Made by a program: the position numbers and the translations under genes. Source: Sarcomyxa edulis (taxonomy: Eukaryota > Basidiomycota > Agaricomycetes > Agaricales > Mycenaceae). Taken from it: a DNA stretch of 64,000 bases. The stretch spans positions 1,116,001 to 1,180,000 of the forward strand of contig QUOL01000010.1 in the NCBI GenBank assembly GCA_009761415.1, given 5' to 3'. The notes under the pieces are model-generated. The model searched no databases. It saw nothing but the letters and a program-made list of their open reading frames with translations, and was not told the origin of the DNA. This document shows positions 1 to 11,573 of the stretch, piece after piece (the first letter of the stretch is position 1; the number at the start of each line of letters is the position of its first letter).

Positions 1-1517
1 AAATTACCATGAGGATCCTTACCCTGCCACCAATCCTCCGACGCCGCTTCGAGATCGGTGATTCGATCCCCTTCGTGGAACGAGATTTCGTTCTCTTCCG
101 CTGCTTCATAGCTGCAGGATGTATATCAGTATCCCTCAATAACAGAGATAGGAAGTCTCATGCGAAGACGTACTCGTATAAAGCAATTGCGGTTGTACCT
201 TCCGCTGCAGGTTCCGGCTCTGGCTCGGGAGTGGGTGGCCGAGGGGGAGCTGCCGGAGCTGCTGGAGGTGGCTACAAGACATGATTGGATGTGAACATTT
301 TGACTTTTACGCATGGATAAATGAGACTTACAGGTGGTGGTGGTGGCGGAGGCGGGGGAGGAGGGGGGGGGGGGGAGCTCCAGCTGCTTCTGCAGGCTGC
401 TCGACTTCCACAACCTCGACGTAATTAGCTAATGAAAAACATCATGAGCCTCCGAGCGAACCACAGACATGCAACAAAAACCACATACAAGGGAACAACC
501 CTGTCTTCGAACCACCAGCACCTACACCACTCCACCATCCTTCGTCAATTTCTTCAATCTGCTCGATAAGTTCGCCTTCGGTGAGGTTCATTTCGTTCTC
601 TTCTGCAGCCTGTGGGTAACATGGAAAATGTCTGAGTTTTTTCCTGATTGCGCTGGGGAACAAAGAAGGTGCGTACCTCGTAGTCATACAGTACAACCGC
701 ACAGATACCTTGACCGGTGAGTGCGTGTCCTGCAGCGGGTTCGGGTTCGGGTTCTTGCTCAGGCTCGATTGCTAGAGAAGCCATCTGAAAAATGATAGAT
801 GAGAAACTCGTGAAGTAAGTCAGGGTGGATGAGAATATACCTGAGCAACGGGTGCAGCTGGAGGTGGTGGTGGTGGTGGTGGCGGGGGCGGAGGAGGAGG
901 AGGAGGGGCAGAAGGAGCAGGTTCTGGCTCTTCCTCTTGTTCCGGAGTAACGGGACGAGGTGGCGGTGGTGGAGGGGGAGGGGGAGGGGGAGGAGGCTAT
1001 AATGAAAGATCTCGACATGAATAATCATCAAGAGACATCGAAATGACGAAGCTTACAGCGGCAGCGACATGCTCTTCTTCCGCAGGCCATTCCTCTTCCT
1101 GGGGTTCTGCTTGATAACGAGACGCCAGTGATGCAACTCCAGCAGTCGCAACGGCACCAACCGCAGCACCCCCAATAGCAGCACCCGCAAGCGCACCAAA
1201 GTTCCTAGGCCCAGTCTGAGACGGCACGGACCTACCAAATGCCGGAGCGCTCGAGGTGAATTTACCAGGAGTATTACCACTAGAACTAGCACTGGGAGAG
1301 TGAGTCGGTTTCTTAGCCGAACCAGCTGCACGACTCCTCTCTTCCTCCTCTTCCGCTTGTTTCTTCGCAATCACTTGACGTTCGCTCCATGTCAATTTCT
1401 TGCCTCCGCTACCCATGCGGGAGTGAGAAGGCGATAACGTCGGTTCGGGTGCTTGTTGTTCGAACTTTGCGAAGGGGTTCTTGAGTTTCTTGGGCGCGGG
1501 TCTGGAAGATGTGGCGC
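1..1517 (-). CDS. ABP1: Drebrin-like/Abp1-type actin-patch adaptor, C-terminal part only (3' end outside the window)
   Basis: Abp1/drebrin-like proteins link actin patches to endocytic partners through C-terminal SH3 domains. Read on the minus strand, the visible exons give KKLKNPFAKFEQQ, then KKLTWSERQ (about 1375-1401) followed by a Lys/Glu-rich helix, which is the family's central segment. An Ala/Gly-rich linker follows. There are two SH3 domains, each preceded by poly-proline. The first contains VVLYDYE and GWWSG (about 500-710). The second contains ENEISFHEGD and DWWQGK and is cut by the left edge (1-130). Small introns lie between these blocks. The N-terminal ADF-homology domain expected of Abp1 is not found upstream. 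Instead the EF-hand gene lies directly 5', and its stop codon TAG also forms an AG acceptor for this exon. Family assignment is good; gene completeness is doubtful. Translation could instead start at the ATG at 1416. Confidence 0.75.
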
Positions 1518-4500
1518 CTAGTAGTCATCATCATTATTGTCGCCCTCGCTCTCGTTATGCATGTCCTCCCCATAGTTATCGCCGTTGTCCTGGCCGTCAA
1601 CGTCGTTGTCGCTGGCATTGCGGTCACCATCGTCTCCGTCATCGCTGTGGTTTCCATCGTCAGTAGTGTTGTCGTGATTATCGGTATCACCCTCGGAGCC
1701 ATTGTTACCATCGTCTTTGTTGGTGAGTTCATCTTCCTGCATGCCGGAGAATTGATGGTCTGCAAGATCCAGAGGAAGATCCTGAGGTATCTCCATAGGT
1801 AAACCTCCCGCCCTGCTAGCGGTAGCCTTGGGATTGCCACCCAATATATTCTCGATCCTCTCCAACCTCTCGCGAAGATCATCGACTACCTCCAATTTCT
1901 TGTTGAGGTCGCCAACTAATTTGATCAACCTACTCATCTATAATCCCCCCCGAAAAAAGGTGTTGAACTGTGTAGATGAAACAGATCCAAGAGATAAGAC
2001 CGACCTTGTCGATTTCTTCCTCCTCCTCACTAGAATCATCAAAGTACTCTTCTTCAGAGTCGTCGTCAAAATCATCAAGGTGGCCGTTCTCTCGGGCAAA
2101 GTGCCAGTCGACAAAGATGCCGTTGGAGAAATTCCCTATCTGCAAGTCCACGTCCATTTTCTGCTGTTTCCAAGATTCGAGAAGTTCTTTGTAGCGGTCG
2201 TCGAAGACTTCGCAGACTGTGTAGAGTGTGGAGCACATTTCTTCCAGCTCCTGGGTGTTCAATTCTTTATCGGTATTCGTAGTGGCTTCCGTGAAGAATT
2301 TGTCGTGCTTCTGGAGGAGGAGGAACAATAGCGCTGCTATGACCTTTCGAGGTAGATGATTTCCATAATTAACTGCCCGTAAATTTATCAAGTAGAGGTA
2401 TATGCGCTCACCAACTCTACCCGCTCTGCGCGCCCAACAATCGTCACCAAAACCGAAGGTTCCGAGATGCGGTAATGCGTCGCTTCCAAGAATTCCGTGA
2501 TGCGTTTCTCTTCCTTTTCGGAGTACTCCTCTTGCAGATGTTCCATCTCCTCCGTGACCTCCTCTTGGTATAGATTGCCTCTCTTGAGAGAATTCAAAAT
2601 CCTCTCGACGTGAGCGAGGGCGTCCGTGTACTCCTCCACCAGGTCTGTGTACTCCTCCTGGGCTGCTTTGATCGATTTGGCGGCTGCTTTGATTTCTCTA
2701 ACGAGATGTGCGCTGTCTTCGTAGTACCTTGAACAGAACATGGTGAATTAATCTGAACCGCGTTATATATGTTCGGAATTAGCTTACCATCTGTTATCGT
2801 TGGACCACAAGATTGCCCAACTAGAATGCATATGAGGGTAAGGCACTGATGGTATGTTTCAGGTTTGTGGCTGAACAACTTACTACGCAAGCCATTGAGG
2901 AACGGTCCATTCCTTTGGGCGACGCTCCAAGAAGGAGTTGGTCTCTTGAACTGATATAAAGCCACTTCCATCCTCGTCAATAGCGTTCCCTATAGCTGAA
3001 TGGTCTATTCAAATCGAAGATCTTGAGTCAGGAGGTAGTCTCTGACAAAGGCGACTGAGTGGCAAACATACACATTACTTTCGATAGATATTTCAATGCC
3101 CATTGATCTGTGCGAGGTTCTTCAGGCGACCTGTTGCGGAATTCGCGCTCGAAGTATTCATGAAGACCTAAGGTAAGTCTGAGGACGGGCAGGAAGCCAA
3201 GAAAATTATATGTGGATAACATACCGTCTACAAAGACCCGAGCTTTCACGCTCGTCCTCCACCCCTGTCAAAAGGGAGTAAGTACCGAAGTAGAGCTAAG
3301 GTAATGAAACAACACACCATTTCTGGATAAAGAACACACCTCTGAGGATCAACTGCGAAACTAGGAAAAGCGAACCGACGAACCTTTCCAGATTTTCTTG
3401 ACATCTTCGTCGTTGATTAGTTCATGCGGCCCTTCGTTGAGCTATAGAGAACGACGTCAGCTTCTTTTCAGCAGCCCATAGAAGGGAAAGCCATCACCTT
3501 TAGAAGTATCGCTGCCTGCGAGTTTTCTATGCTTTCCTGAATCTGCATTCTGGCTCCTTCGAGACTCATCTTGAAAAGTCCACTGTTGCAATAACGATGA
3601 ATAGAGTGTCTTCAGATGGATTTGAAGATGGTTGACAACTCACCCTTCACTTGTGAGCAAATCCTCCGTGGTTCGTTTCAATGTGCTCTTGACTGAGAGA
3701 GTCAACTTTTCACCCAAATCATCGGCAGCTTCTTTTAGTAGCGTCTCAGTCTATGATTTGTCTTCACTCAAAATTCGTCGAAGAAAGTCAAAAGATAATT
3801 CAAGCTTACGTTGATGATAACAGCAGCGCTATGTTTCTTCAGCAGCTCTTCAAGTTTCTTCTCCCTTTCGTTAGAATGTCCGAGAAGCGCTATGACTCGG
3901 TTCACATCTGTTGACATTTCGGTCACCTTTTCATGAGTCAAATGTGTCTCCATGAGTTGGCGAGTGTTGAGGAGGCGGTCAAGATCCTCTTGCGTAGACT
4001 TGAACGTTTCGTGGAAGTCATTCAATTTCATCTTGGTGTCTTGTGCGAGAACCAGGCGCCCTGGAGGCTTGATGAGCATCAAATATTATACTAGAGAAAT
4101 GGTAACTCACGAAGGCGATATTTGTAGTAGATACTACCCAAGAAATGTGCTGCATCAGATTCGAGGTATTGGCCGTCGATTTAGTAGGAAGAAATCTTAC
4201 GTTACGAATGTACCTGATAATGAAGGGCGTTTGTTAGTTGACGCCCGAGAACCAGGGAATTTTACATACCAAATTCATTCATGATTTCAGACATCTGGTC
4301 AAGCTTTTCCTTGATATTTTGCTTCAACTCATCGTCATGCTCGAGCAATGGCGAGAGATAGCGAAGGCTGTACATCGCTAAAGTCTTCATGGAGTAATTT
4401 AACAACACGGATAACCTTGGGGAGAACAACACTTACCATGGAATAATAGACAACAGACAGCTGGGCGCTGTTGTTTTGTTTGGTAAGTTCCAATTTGATC

Positions 4501-4950
4501 ATTGCCTGGAGGAGCGTATAAGTGGACGTGTTTAGACGATATTCATAGACTTCTGTACCGCAAATGTCCCGACCACGGCCTGCACGATAGGTCAGGGTGG
4601 GTCACTCATTTACGAAAGGCAAGCAAAATACCTTGGCAATGGAATTGAGTTCTGAAACGGCTAGAAGGACAGGCATGACTTGATTGGCTGCTGACACGAC
4701 TTTACGCGGCAAATCTCTGGCGCCTTTGGCATCACCACCTCAGAGAAAATAAGTGATGCTGTGGTATTGTTAGTATACGATTATGGTACCTTTCGACATG
4801 TCTTTGATAAAACCGCCTGCCTTTTCCAAGGCATCGTGCGCGGTCTTATCTAGTTGATCTATGGTCGTCGTGTGTGAGCAAACAGTGTGATGATCCCATA
4901 CAGAAGAACTGACCAATGTTGGGCTGGTAGGTAGGTGTCACAGAGGCCAT
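1518..4950 (-). CDS. EF-hand protein with N-terminal helical bundle and acidic C-terminal tail
   Basis: The multi-exon gene starts MASVTPTYQPNI (ATG at 4950). The first ~350 residues are mostly helical, with segments such as ARDLPRKVVSAANQ and QLSVVYYSM, then a heptad-like stretch with DFHETFKSTQEDLDRLL (about 3950-4050). One canonical EF-hand loop, DEDGSGFISVQE, lies near 2930-2970 and should bind calcium. It is followed by PKEWTVPQWLA, a segment I associate with basidiomycete EF-hand proteins of this type. Coiled coil continues (2388-2741), then a Glu/Asp-rich stretch (about 1980-2100). The last exon opens with MSRLIKLVGDLNKKLEVV and ends in a Gly/Asp/Asn-rich tail at TAG 1518-1520. The family is common in mushrooms but has no assigned function known to me. 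The exon joins around the EF-hand are not fully resolved. Confidence 0.7.
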
Positions 4951-5486
4951 CGATTATAAATGTAAGAGAACAAGTGAATATGTGTCTGCTATGCTTTATA
5001 TGTCAAAGAAATAAAGTTAGACGCTCGCAGGCCGGTCAGAGTTGAGTGATCGCCGAGGTCCGTAGATCAAGGGATTATGTTCGTCACATTGCTTGAAGGC
5101 GCCAAAAGACGGTATAGAGCTGTCGAGAGCAAGCCGAGAGTAGTATATCTTTACATATGTACGTTCACAGCGCTAGAGAGAAACACGCACCAATACATTT
5201 GCCAGAACATATATCCCTTGGCGCCTCTACAAAGAGACGTGCTTGTCTTGTGAAGATACTGAACAGATTACTGGTCATCGTCGACGCTGTTACCAGTGCA
5301 GAGTTGAACATTCAAGTTGCAAGAATAGATGGATGGCGCGTCGATCTCCCGTGATCTCGTGTTGAGAAATTAAAAACGGAGGCTGAAAGCAAACAGCCCC
5401 TAAGTCGCGGTGACGCTGTGACACGTGTCTCAACTCTGGACTGCTCTTCCTCCAACTTCCTTCCTCCCTCCTTCCTCCTTCCCGCC
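4951..5486. promoter_or_regulatory. Divergent promoter region between the EF-hand gene and the EI24-like gene
   Basis: This 536-bp stretch separates two divergent start codons and holds no convincing coding frame. A strongly pyrimidine-rich tract (CTTCC/TCC repeats) lies at about 5440-5485, directly before the rightward ATG. Such tracts are typical of fungal core promoters or leaders. No clear TATA box was assigned. Confidence 0.5.
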
Positions 5487-6469
5487 ATGGATACCGCAAA
5501 AGCAGCTGTAGCAAAGACTGAAAATGTAATCATCGACGAGCTCTCAAAAACAGCTTCCATCGCCAAAGACATAGTTCTCAGCGGAGGATGGGCATACCCA
5601 CTCCGCGGAATCATTTACTTCATCTCCCACCCATCTCTTTACCGCGCAGTTGCACCCGTTCTCTTCAAATGCGTACTAGCCTCCATCGCAATCACCGTCG
5701 GGCTATTCGTATTCACGTACCTTCCCCAAGTAGCCTTCTGCGCCATCTTCTCCGGTCCTTTGGCCTTCGTAGCCGCTGCAGCACTGGTTTTCAGCGAAGC
5801 ATACGCGTTGATTCTGATTGTGAGCAAGGCGTTCTTCCTAGGGAGGGCCCAGGACAATATATGTGAGCAAACACGTACTCCAGGTTTTGCTTCCGTCTTG
5901 TTGATCTCGTTGGCCCATGAAGTTGATGCGGTCATGCTCCAGCAAGGGAACGAAGAACTTGTATCAAAAGGACGCGTAGTCACAAAAAGCAGCAGCGGAA
6001 TCAAGAAAATAGGAGCATCTGTCGTCAAACCCTTGAACAGGCTCAGCAAAGATGGGCTCATCCGATACCTCATCTCGCTTCCTCTCAACGCGATCCCAGG
6101 TATAGGAACTGCCATATTCCTCGTATACAACGGTTCGTTATATCAATTATCCTTTTCTTTTGTTGCGAGCTTGCTAACACGAGGAACACACGCGCAGGCA
6201 CAAGAGCCGGACCAGGATTCCACGCTCGATACTTCCAATTGAAGGGACTCGATAAACGGGGTCGTGAAGTCTTTGTGGAGAAACGAAAGGGCGCGTATAC
6301 AGCATTTGGAATGACAGCATTACTGTTGAACTTGGTGCCTGTGGCTGGCCTCGCGTTCGGGTTCACGTCCACGGTGGGAGCAGCGTTATGGGCGAGCGAC
6401 TTGGAGAAGGCAAAGAGAGGTGGCGCAGAAACCACGGATGGAAAAGAAGTGGAGGTGGAGGTACTGTGA
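5487..6469 (+). CDS. EI24/RRT8-LDS-like multi-pass membrane protein
   Basis: Two exons, 5487-6132 and 6198-6469, join within a Gly codon (YNG|TRAGPGF) across a 65-nt intron with a CGCAG acceptor, giving about 305 residues. An early GGWAYPLRGIIYF segment precedes two strongly hydrophobic spans (about residues 65-130). A further hydrophobic hairpin, including NAIPGIGTAIFLVY, is split by the intron, and another (LLNLVPVAGLAFGF) lies near the C-terminus. This pattern matches fungal proteins of the EI24 / outer-spore-wall RRT8-LDS group, some of which sit on lipid droplets in yeast. The role here is inferred from family resemblance only. The ATG at 5487 is chosen because it follows the pyrimidine tract and begins the conserved N-terminal helix. 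Confidence 0.65.
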
Positions 6470-6538
6470 TTTTGTGCATTTTAGGTACTCAAAAATTGGA
6501 CGGTATACCACTAAATACGAATGTAACCTTACTTGTCT

Positions 6539-7802
6539 TCATGGAGCTCTGTAACCGATTCCTTGGCAGTGCACTATGCATTGACCAGATGCTTCGTCCT
6601 CTTCAACCTCGAATCTTGCATCAGTAATTTGCTCAGCGACCCATATTGCAGTTCTGCACAGAAGAAAAGGATCAATTTCTATCCCAAGAACGGGATTCAG
6701 ATGCACGCACTTGGTGTGAAGCGTAAGAGGCCCTGTACGGACACTCGATTTCCCCTCCGCCAGAGCAAGGAATATAATCATCTGGTCCTGCAGCCACTCA
6801 TCAACGCATCCACCTTCCTTCAAACCCTTGATCAACTCATCCGCAGCGACTTGACCCACACTCTCCGGATCCTTTCCCTTCCTCCCAACCTCCGACCCAC
6901 CAATCCAACATCCACCACTCGTCTCAGCCCACAAAACAATCCCACTCCCACTCCCCAAACAATTCTCATTCTTCTCTCTCGTCGAAACGATCTTGATCAT
7001 CCCTTCCTCTACATCAGGTAAACCCGCCTCGAGGATCCTCCGTGTGGCACCTTCCGCCATAGACCTAGCAAGGTGCGCTGGGAGTCCCGCAACGTGGGCT
7101 ATCCCCCGTATTGAAGTGACAGTCCCCCGGGTGGTCAAAGAAATGGCAGGTAGAGGCGCGTTGTTTTTCGTAGGTGATATCGAGCAGAACACCTCTCCGC
7201 CTCCTTTCGGCGCGTATCCGCGTCTCTTCACTTCAAGCGTCAGTTCATCGTTCAATCCAAAATGCCGACGGAGGAAGGGGAAGAGTATGTGTTGGGCATA
7301 ATCGATTTGAGGAGCGAGTGATGCGTTTGTTCCTCCCAGGAGGGTTAGTGTCGAGGGCGTGCGGTTTGTGGATGAGGAGAAGAGTAGACATGGGAGGGAT
7401 ATTTGAAAAAGAAGCGTTATGCTTCCAGCTGTTATTGGGTCTGCTGAGAAGTCTCCTGGAAGAGATATTTGACCTGGTAAAAAGTCGATAGATGTAGATG
7501 CGTTGACTGCTCCTGTGAGTTTGGCAGAACAGATTTCTGCTGCGAGTTCGATGCCTGTGGGACAGAAAACGGATCGTCTATCATAGGAAGGATAACGAGT
7601 GTATGTTATACGTACCTGTTCGATGCTGGTTCTTGAGTCCAGGTGGTTTTCTTGCTTTTCTGATATTCTGAATGGAGACGGGTCTAGAGAGGAGGGCTGA
7701 TAGGGAAACTGTGTTTCTTAGGATTTGACCGCCGCCTTCCAAGACGCTACCGTCGATACGGAGGGCCGGTCCCAGGATACTTGCCATCGCACTAGCTGCC
7801 AT
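6539..7802 (-). CDS. RTCA: RNA 3'-terminal phosphate cyclase family protein
   Basis: Two exons (7616-7802 and 6539-7554, minus strand) join as HRT|G across a 61-nt intron to give 400 residues. Family hallmarks are visible: [10 protein letters not shown] near the N-terminus, GLKNQHRTG, then [16 protein letters not shown], and the C-terminal [10 protein letters not shown]. Enzymes of this family use ATP to convert RNA 3'-phosphates into 2',3'-cyclic phosphates. The related Rcl1 branch acts in 18S rRNA processing and is non-catalytic. The intact GGTNA and HRTG motifs and overall length favour the RtcA-like branch over Rcl1, but the catalytic histidine was not checked by alignment. The ATG at 7802 gives the conserved N-terminus. 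Another in-frame Met lies five residues downstream. Confidence 0.88.
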
Positions 7803-8116
7803 TGATGAGGGCTACTGAAGAAACGGCGAGGTTGGTGTCAAGGAGTTATCGGAGTCCGTTCCATGTCATTTAGCGATGGAGTCATGGTCCATCATGGATA
7901 TTACTCAGTGAGTCAGTGTTGCAACTTGAGAGTCGAGGACGAAGGAGTGGATGAACAAAAGACAAGGTGCCCATGGAACTAGATGCGATGCTATACTTGT
8001 CTGGTACGTGATTAAGAGAAATGCAAGTGGGTATATTAGATCAAATCATAGAAGGGTCCTCCGATTGTAAAATAGAACGAAAGTGTGAATATGCAAATAG
8101 TAATACGGATCTCTGT
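7803..8116. other. Intergenic region, no gene seen
   Basis: This 314-bp spacer holds the promoter of the leftward RNA-cyclase gene and the 3' end of the leftward Hook gene. No open frame, repeat or recognisable regulatory element could be supported. Confidence 0.5.
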
Positions 8117-11100
8117 TCATCTTCGCAACACCTGTGCATGCTGGAAAGAGGAAGGGGATTATCAGCCAACTGTAAGTTCACCAAAAGACACGGTGGAAAA
8201 TTCACCGATTTGCGAGTAACACCAAGCCAAGCCGTTGGATCTGGGCGAGCCTGTCCTGCCCCTCCCAAGTGATTTCTCGCAGTTCGCTGACCCATGGCGT
8301 GGATAGCGCTTAACATCAATTCTTGCTCTCTGCGATATCGTTTTGTCGACTCGTTCATTAGACGCTGGAGAGGGTTTGTCAGAGATCACAGAATATGAGT
8401 GGACAGTAGTATATACCTTGTGCCGCGTGACTTCCTCTTCCAAAACCTTGATTTGAGAACGGAAGCTGGCTTCGGCCTCCTCAAAGGTGCCCTGCTCGGT
8501 ATGAAGATGGTAAGAGATCAGTTGGGGAAGACAAAAGGGAGGAAAGACTGACTGGTCCAGATCCTCCCTTGGCGGCCTGTTCTTCTTTGAAGAGTTTGTC
8601 TTGGTTTTTGATGAACTAGAGCAAAAAACAAAGTGAGGTTATGGGGAGGCGGCAATCATGATAGACGGACTGTTCTGGCTTTCAGCAGTTTCTCTTGAGC
8701 GGTCTTATACGACTCTTTCAAGTTGACGTTCTCCTCGTGTAGAGCAAGCAAACGTGATTTGATATCTTCAGGGACATCTTTGCCAGATAACGAGGAACGC
8801 AAGTCGCTGTGGATTGTTGTCAGGCGTTGGGATCAATTATCTCGGAGCAGTAGTATAGACTCACCCAAAGTCTCGTTCGCGTTGCAGCATCCTCTCCCTC
8901 TGACCAATGCCATCGCTTTGTAGGTTTACCTTTTCGAGCAACAGAGCGTTGACTTGCTCAAGTTGCATTCGGTTCTTGTCGCTGAGCTCCTTGTTCTGCT
9001 TCTTGACACGCTCCAAGTCCTCCTCCAAACTGGCTTTATCCTCGTTCACAGACTCCCGCAACGTTGCAAGTATGTCTAGTTGGTCCTTGTTGACGAGATT
9101 CACTGCGATGCAGGAAGGTTTTAGGATCCGCACGGTTAGACTTAAATTTCAAGTGAAGCGGCTTACAATCTGACTTCGCGATGGTCAACTCCTTGTTGAT
9201 GCTTTCGAAGTGGACTTCGAGCTCGGCATGCTCTTTCCGTAAAGTATCTAATTGATCCACGGTTTCGTTCAGTCGTTGGCGCAGTGCGATAGCAGCCTCC
9301 GTGCTGAATTTCTCAAATCATGAGCCTCCTTGTGTCAATGGAAAAAATAAAGCATCTTACCCATCACCCATGGATTTCCCACTTCTAATCTCCTCTAAAT
9401 CTCTCTGTAAGACCAGCTTCTCGCGGTGGGCAGCCAGATAATCTGCTTCATAACGAGCCTTCATCCTATTGGCATCTTCCAATAGATTTTCTAGCACCAA
9501 GACGCGACTCGCATCTACCTCATTCTTCCTCACTGCTTCCAACTCCCGGTTCAGTTTCCGAATCTGCAGCTTCAGATCGGTCATAGTCGTCCCAGAGACG
9601 GCATCGTCGAGTTCCCCGCCTAAGCCTTGTCCAGGGTGATAGTCCGCCTCGGCATCTGTTTCTGCATCTGTATCGGTATGGGTTTCATGGCTACCTAATA
9701 ACTCTGCTTCCGTCATTTCATCAGACGTCGATGGCCCATTGACGTTAGTAGTGCGTGCAGGTTTCGAACTTGGAAGTCGGTTATGTGAGCTCAATTCCAG
9801 CTCACGGACACGCTCCTGATACAGTTCCAGCGTCTCCGAATCCCGGGCGCGCTCTTCGACGGCAATCTTCAATTTCGTCCGACTCTGCTCCAGCTCGAAT
9901 TTCAGAGCATCGATCTCTTGAGTCCGGGCAGATCCTTTTGTCTCCAGTTCGGCAATCTGGTTCTTGTAGGACTCCATCAGGGGTTTGAACGCCGCGACTT
10001 TTCGGTACTCTTCTTCTAGAGAGGCGTTCTTATCGACGAGGTCCGCGTTTTGTTTCTCAAGGGCCTAATTGCAGTGTGTACATATGATGAGTTCAGAACA
10101 ACGAATGATGCTGGATGGAGGAACGTACCTTGACATGTTGTCGTAGATCTGCGCCCTCTTGGAGCTTTTTCTTGTACTTCTCCATGACATTTTCGGTTTT
10201 CTGCAGCTTGTCTGCAGCATGTCGGTACCTTTCCGACCGCAACAGTTGGTAGTGGTCACTTATGATGCGGAACAGCGCTCACTCGTCAACCTGATCTTTC
10301 AGTCTCGCGGCTTCATCGGCCTTGAGTTGCAGCTCGTCGACCTTTCGTGTCAAGTCCGTAACCAAATGTGTATGCTTGTCGAGCTCGGATTCTGCCATGG
10401 CGAGATTATCTTCGCTCTTCTGGCTGACATCCTCCTCATACTTCAGACGAATTATTCCAGAGAGTAGCAGATGGGCACTCACAGATCAGTCCGAAGCCTA
10501 TCAATCTCTGCTCTCATCATCACATCGGCCTTGTCATTTCGTTTGCTATCTGCTTCTCTCCTGACCTCCCTAAGCTGCGTGAGTGCGTCGTCCTTCTCCG
10601 AAACTACGTCGTCATAAGTCGTTTGTAATGCTCGATGTTCTTCGAGTAGAGCTTGGTATACTTTCTCCAAAGTCTCCTTCTCAGAATATATCTGACTTCG
10701 TTCGGACTGAATTCTGTAATAATGATCGTCTCTGACCAAGAATTGAACGTGTGAATTGGCTAATCTTTAGGACTAAGGAACAAAGAGGCTTACTCTGTCA
10801 TACTGGCTTCACCAACGTCCAGGTTACTAGCAACCGAGGTGATCCTGGCCATGACCTACAACATGGTTCCATTATATGGCCGAATTGTTCATTACAGACA
10901 ACGCACCTGCTCTATGGCTCTCATAAGATAGTGTTGGTCATTCTCGCTCAGTCCTTGGATCTTTTCTATGAACTCCTTGTTCTTCTCGCATTGAACACCG
11001 ATCGCGATGGTCAACCGACACATAATGAGTGTAGCCCCGATATTGGCATCTTTCGCCACCGCCTGAAGATCTGGAACATCTAAGCTGCTAGTGGGTTTTC

Positions 11101-11424
11101 CCAGTACGTCGGTAAAGTACTGTGTCATGAGACGATATAGGCGTTTCAAAGCACTGAATCGTAAAACCCAGTTATCTGAAGGCTGCGCCGATGGACGCGT
11201 AGATTGTCGGAAATAATCCGCATCGCTTGAAGAACCACACAAGTTAGCTCATAGGGTATATATGGAATAAGCGTTACTTACACCAGCGACAAGACTTCGA
11301 AGAGCGCAGCACCATCGCTGAGATCGCTCGCCGTAGTAACTGGTCTGGCCAGGTTGAATGTTGCGAAAAAGTCGAAGAAGGCATCAATCTCCTTGCGCTG
11401 GGAGGCAGCAGATTGTTCAGACAT
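8117..11424 (-). CDS. HOK1: Hook-type dynein/kinesin cargo adaptor
   Basis: The start MSEQSAASQRKEIDAFFDFF begins an N-terminal HOOK (CH-like) domain of about 150 residues. It carries NWVLRFSALKRLYRLM and ANIGATLIMCRLTIAIGVQ, then the typical NDQHYLMRAIEQV end. Hook proteins connect dynein to early endosomes in fungi. From about 10740 down to 8600 the protein is nearly continuous coiled coil, interrupted by an acidic Thr/Asp-rich hinge (about 9600-9720). The conserved C-terminal helix ends with YRREQELMLSAIHAMGQRTA. I infer a final intron (GTGAAT...TTCCAG) after WLGVTRKS, giving the short last exon 8117-8140 (HAQVLRR, stop). Without that splice the frame runs on to 8041. The start lies 149 bp from the divergent mutase gene. 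Family call is strong. Confidence 0.88.
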
Positions 11425-11573
11425 GTCTATCGAGAGCTAAAGATGTGTTGTCTGTCCAGTTTATGCAGATGGAGGCATGCGGTCGGTTGCAAGGACGCCT
11501 GTTTATGATCTTGCCGCTTCTGGATAATCATTTCCTGGAATTCTTCGCGTCGCGTCTCTTGGCTCTTCTCCTC
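11425..11573. promoter_or_regulatory. Bidirectional promoter, Hook / mutase
   Basis: Only 149 bp separates the two divergent start codons, so both core promoters must share this interval. No TATA box is evident; short CTCTT-rich stretches occur before the rightward ATG. Confidence 0.5.

Noticed and set aside
1509..1802. Plus-strand frame rich in Val/Ile, looking like a membrane protein
   Set aside because: It is the complement of the GAY-rich codons of the EF-hand protein's acidic tail, which always read as hydrophobic on the other strand.
5639..6130. Minus-strand frame of 163 codons
   Set aside because: It is antisense to the EI24-like membrane protein, whose two exons join cleanly and carry the family pattern.
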